Assembly (NCBI RefSeq): GCF_949628215.1
Contig: NC_134282.1
Location: 2,091,001-2,155,000 of the forward strand
DNA length: 64,000 bases
Direction of reading: 5' to 3'
Source: Phalacrocorax aristotelis
Taxonomy: Eukaryota; Chordata; Aves; Suliformes; Phalacrocoracidae
Position 1 is the stretch's first letter, and each line of letters begins with the position of its first letter. Made by a program: the position numbers and the translations under genes. The notes under the pieces were generated by a model that saw nothing but the letters and a program-made list of their open reading frames with translations, did no database searches and was not told where the DNA came from. This document shows positions 61,701 through 64,000 of this stretch, piece after piece.

Positions 61701-64000
61701 CAAAAGGGAACTAGAAAGAGTTGCTGCTCTCATTCACCCACAAAGTCAAGCAACTTCTTAGTGCTGTGGTCTGTGGCTCCATGAATAAATCTGTGGCCCA
61801 GAGCTTGGGAGAGCTGTGGTTTTACTCGTGCCTCTGCTTGGTTTTAAAGAGGTCACTTCATCTGTTTCCTTTTCCACCTTTTGTAGTTGAAGTAGGAAAC
61901 CTCCACAGATTGGACATCGCCCTGCTGATCATCGGTGCCACTAAGCGGCTCCTCAGGAGACTGGTTCGGTACCATTTAGGCAAACCCCTCCACCTCAGGC
62001 TTGCAAAGAGACGAGCCAAAGCCGACCCAAGGGCCGGAGCTGGGTGCTGGGCCCTGGGCAGGAGTCGCGCTGCTGGCTGCAGGGGCCAAGTGGCCGGCGG
62101 AGAAGATGCACCAGGCGTCTTCAGAGGAAGCCAAGGGGGAAGTGGGGCAATGGGAATATTTCACGCTGAGTGACACAGGCCGAGTACCCTCCTCTCTGTA
62201 CCTGTTTGCTGTGTGGAGCTGTGAAAAAACCACAATTCGCTTGTGTTGGGCAAGTGTAGGAAAGCAGTGTATTTTCGCCAGTGTCGAAGTGGATTACCTG
62301 CAATATCAACCTGATGTGAAAATGTGTAGTTCGTGGAGCTACAGAACCCTACGTCCCCTTTGGTCCCTAGAAAAATATAACCACGAGTGCACAGGAAAAC
62401 ACTTTTTGCTGGCAACTGATTGATTTGTGGCTTTTCTGTCTGACCTTCACTTGCTGTGCCTTTGGGCAGCACCCTGCCAGCAATTAGGTTCCTGCCGAAT
62501 AATCACATCCAGCAATATCTTGGAGGTTTGTTTTTTTTTCCTGTCCTTCTAGTTGTTTTAAAATCAACATATGGTTTTGCTTTCGGTGCAGCTTAACAAA
62601 ATCCCAGTCACCCGGTAACACCCACCATTTGGCAGGTGAAGCCCTGGACACAGCAGAAGTGCAGGAAGAAATCTTCTAAGCAGCCACAGAAGTTTTGCTC
62701 TTCTCAAGATCAGCAGAGACTGGGGAGCACTGGTGACCAGTGGGCGAGGGGTCTGCTGCTGGCACGTGGGAACGGGGTCCAGACAACACCCTCCAGCGCC
62801 GGCTCTGCCCTGCAACGCTTTTCTGATAGCAGACAGCTGAAGTGAATGTAAGCCATACAGGGAGCAAATGCACGCACCAAAAACTCAGGAGGGTGTTTTA
62901 GCACTTTGTTCTCTCTGGGAGAAGATTTGCTCAGAGGCTCGGTGCAGCCGAGCGCAGTTTGAGGTGGTGTAGAGAGACAACTGCTTCCTTGCACTGACTC
63001 AGGCCTCCCCACCCAGCATGTGAAAGCCGTGTTAGTTCTCCTTTAACATTCTTCCGAAAAGGCTTATTTTTGTTTTGGTGGGGTTTTTTTCTTTTTCCTG
63101 AGGCTCGGCAGGCACAAGCGTGTTTCACAGCTGATTTAGCAAGGACGCTTCTGATTTAGAGGACATTGAGGGTTCCCACAAACCGTGGCGACACCGATGG
63201 CGTGGGCAAAGCGAAGCACTCGGGAGGGTCTCTCCTGAAATGGCTGCCCGGCACAGTGATGCTGAAGCCACGAGGGAGGTAAAGCACTGAGTAGCCTCAG
63301 AGCAGCTCCTGCAGTGAGAGCTCAGACACGGGAGATGCTGCATTCTCTGCTCCCCAGTGGAACACGCTTTCTTCTGCCTCTCGTACCGAGCTTTCCACCT
63401 TTAATTTTTCCTCAAAGCCATCCCACACGCTTGTAACTTTAGCGCTGGCTATTCACTTCTTCCTCATTTCCCACTTGTCCCGGTGCCCAGTACACGTTGC
63501 TGTTTAACGCGTGGCAATGGCACAGACGCCAGCCTGTTGGCTTCCTACTTCACACGGTCTTGCGAGATGACCTTCACCAGGACATCCGAAGCTCACCTTG
63601 CGAAGTGCAGCCCATAGTGTGCCGAGCAAAATGAGGCTCTAGTGTGCTGTCAGAGCCTGGATGAACTGGGCTTAGCTGTGAATTAGGCTGTGAAATGGAA
63701 ATGGTGAAAAGATCACTGGTGTATGCGATCAACAAGTACAAACAAAGCACCAAGATTATAAGTTGCTTTGAGAGGAGCTAGTGCTAGGGCTGTACGTAAT
63801 GCCTCTGGGCACAGGCCTGGGTCGAGGAGCTCAGGCTCTGCCCCTGCTTTGGTGAATTCCCAAATCCTCCACATAGAAATAGCTGTTGGGTAGATATGAG
63901 ACTGACACAGTAATACTGTTTAATTTTGTCTTTTCTGTTTTGCAAGAAGGATGTGGTTTCTTGTGCCAGTTCTGCTAGTGCTCAGCTGAAGCCTTGGGGA
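58797..64000. other. Non-coding stretch, no gene seen
   Basis: No exon or RNA gene could be supported. 59956-60010 ('cttcccatgaagtcagctgg', 'ccatttaagtcagc') looks like a scrap of an old amniote repeat rich in 'attgacttcaatgg' words. A moderately GC-rich patch lies at about 62000-62120. The 150-codon open frame at 61721-62173 has no domain or splice border I recognise. Confidence 0.5.

Noticed and set aside
61721..62173. 150-codon open frame with a basic Arg/Leu-rich middle
   Set aside because: There is no promoter, Kozak or splice context and no family resemblance. The basic stretch arises from GC-rich sequence.
1..64000. tRNA, rRNA, known miRNA, mitochondrial insertion or CRISPR-like array
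   Set aside because: Reading for tRNA B-box sequences, common miRNA sequences, mitochondrial-like stretches and regularly spaced repeats gave nothing convincing. A program scan (tRNAscan-SE, Infernal) would be more sensitive.

Overview
The window looks like ordinary, mostly non-coding nuclear DNA from a bird. The evidence is two transposon types. At 30725-31019 there is a clear 3' end of a CR1 LINE, with the diagnostic 'attctatgattc' tail. At 58234-58796 there is a solo LTR of the avian ERV-L-like type that opens 'ggtttcagc.gggatag'. I recall that LTR type as widespread in Neoaves (finches, falcons, parrots and relatives), so a non-galliform bird is the best guess. Interspersed repeats are sparse, as expected for birds. 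No tRNA, rRNA, CRISPR or bacterial or viral gene block was seen.

No protein-coding gene can be identified with confidence. The open frames are all short (178 codons at most), overlap on both strands, and show no domain or family I recognise. The one strong gene-like signal is a CpG island at about 17965-18620. It contains an E2F-type site, a CCAAT box, two YY1-type 'agatggcg' elements and two ATGs in good context, with a possible donor at 18610. It looks like the promoter and first exon of a housekeeping-type gene or lncRNA on the + strand, but I cannot name the gene. The rest of that transcript is either spliced far away or non-coding.

Layout: 1-17960 is single-copy DNA with an old CR1 fragment (6294-6495), a likely ancient amniote repeat (13091-13216), a very strong hairpin (14703-14781), a weak ancient CR1-like stretch (15855-16000) and an MIR-like piece (16590-16675). 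The CpG island follows. At 22768-24070 there is a minus-strand G-quadruplex motif followed by two 94%-identical direct copies of a ~125 bp segment about 1 kb apart. 24071-40390 is mostly featureless apart from the young CR1 copy, an MIR-like piece, a long pyrimidine tract ending in a 3' splice-site-like CAG, and a C20 run. Two small CpG-rich patches lie at 40926-41167 and 42599-42901. 43-58 kb is AT-rich with several stretches whose texture resembles conserved non-coding elements; this could not be tested here. The solo LTR and more unremarkable DNA close the window.

I did not find evidence of a new biological system. The observations most worth checking are the near-perfect hairpin at 14.7 kb, the orphan CpG-island promoter at 18.4 kb and the local duplication at 22.9-24.1 kb.
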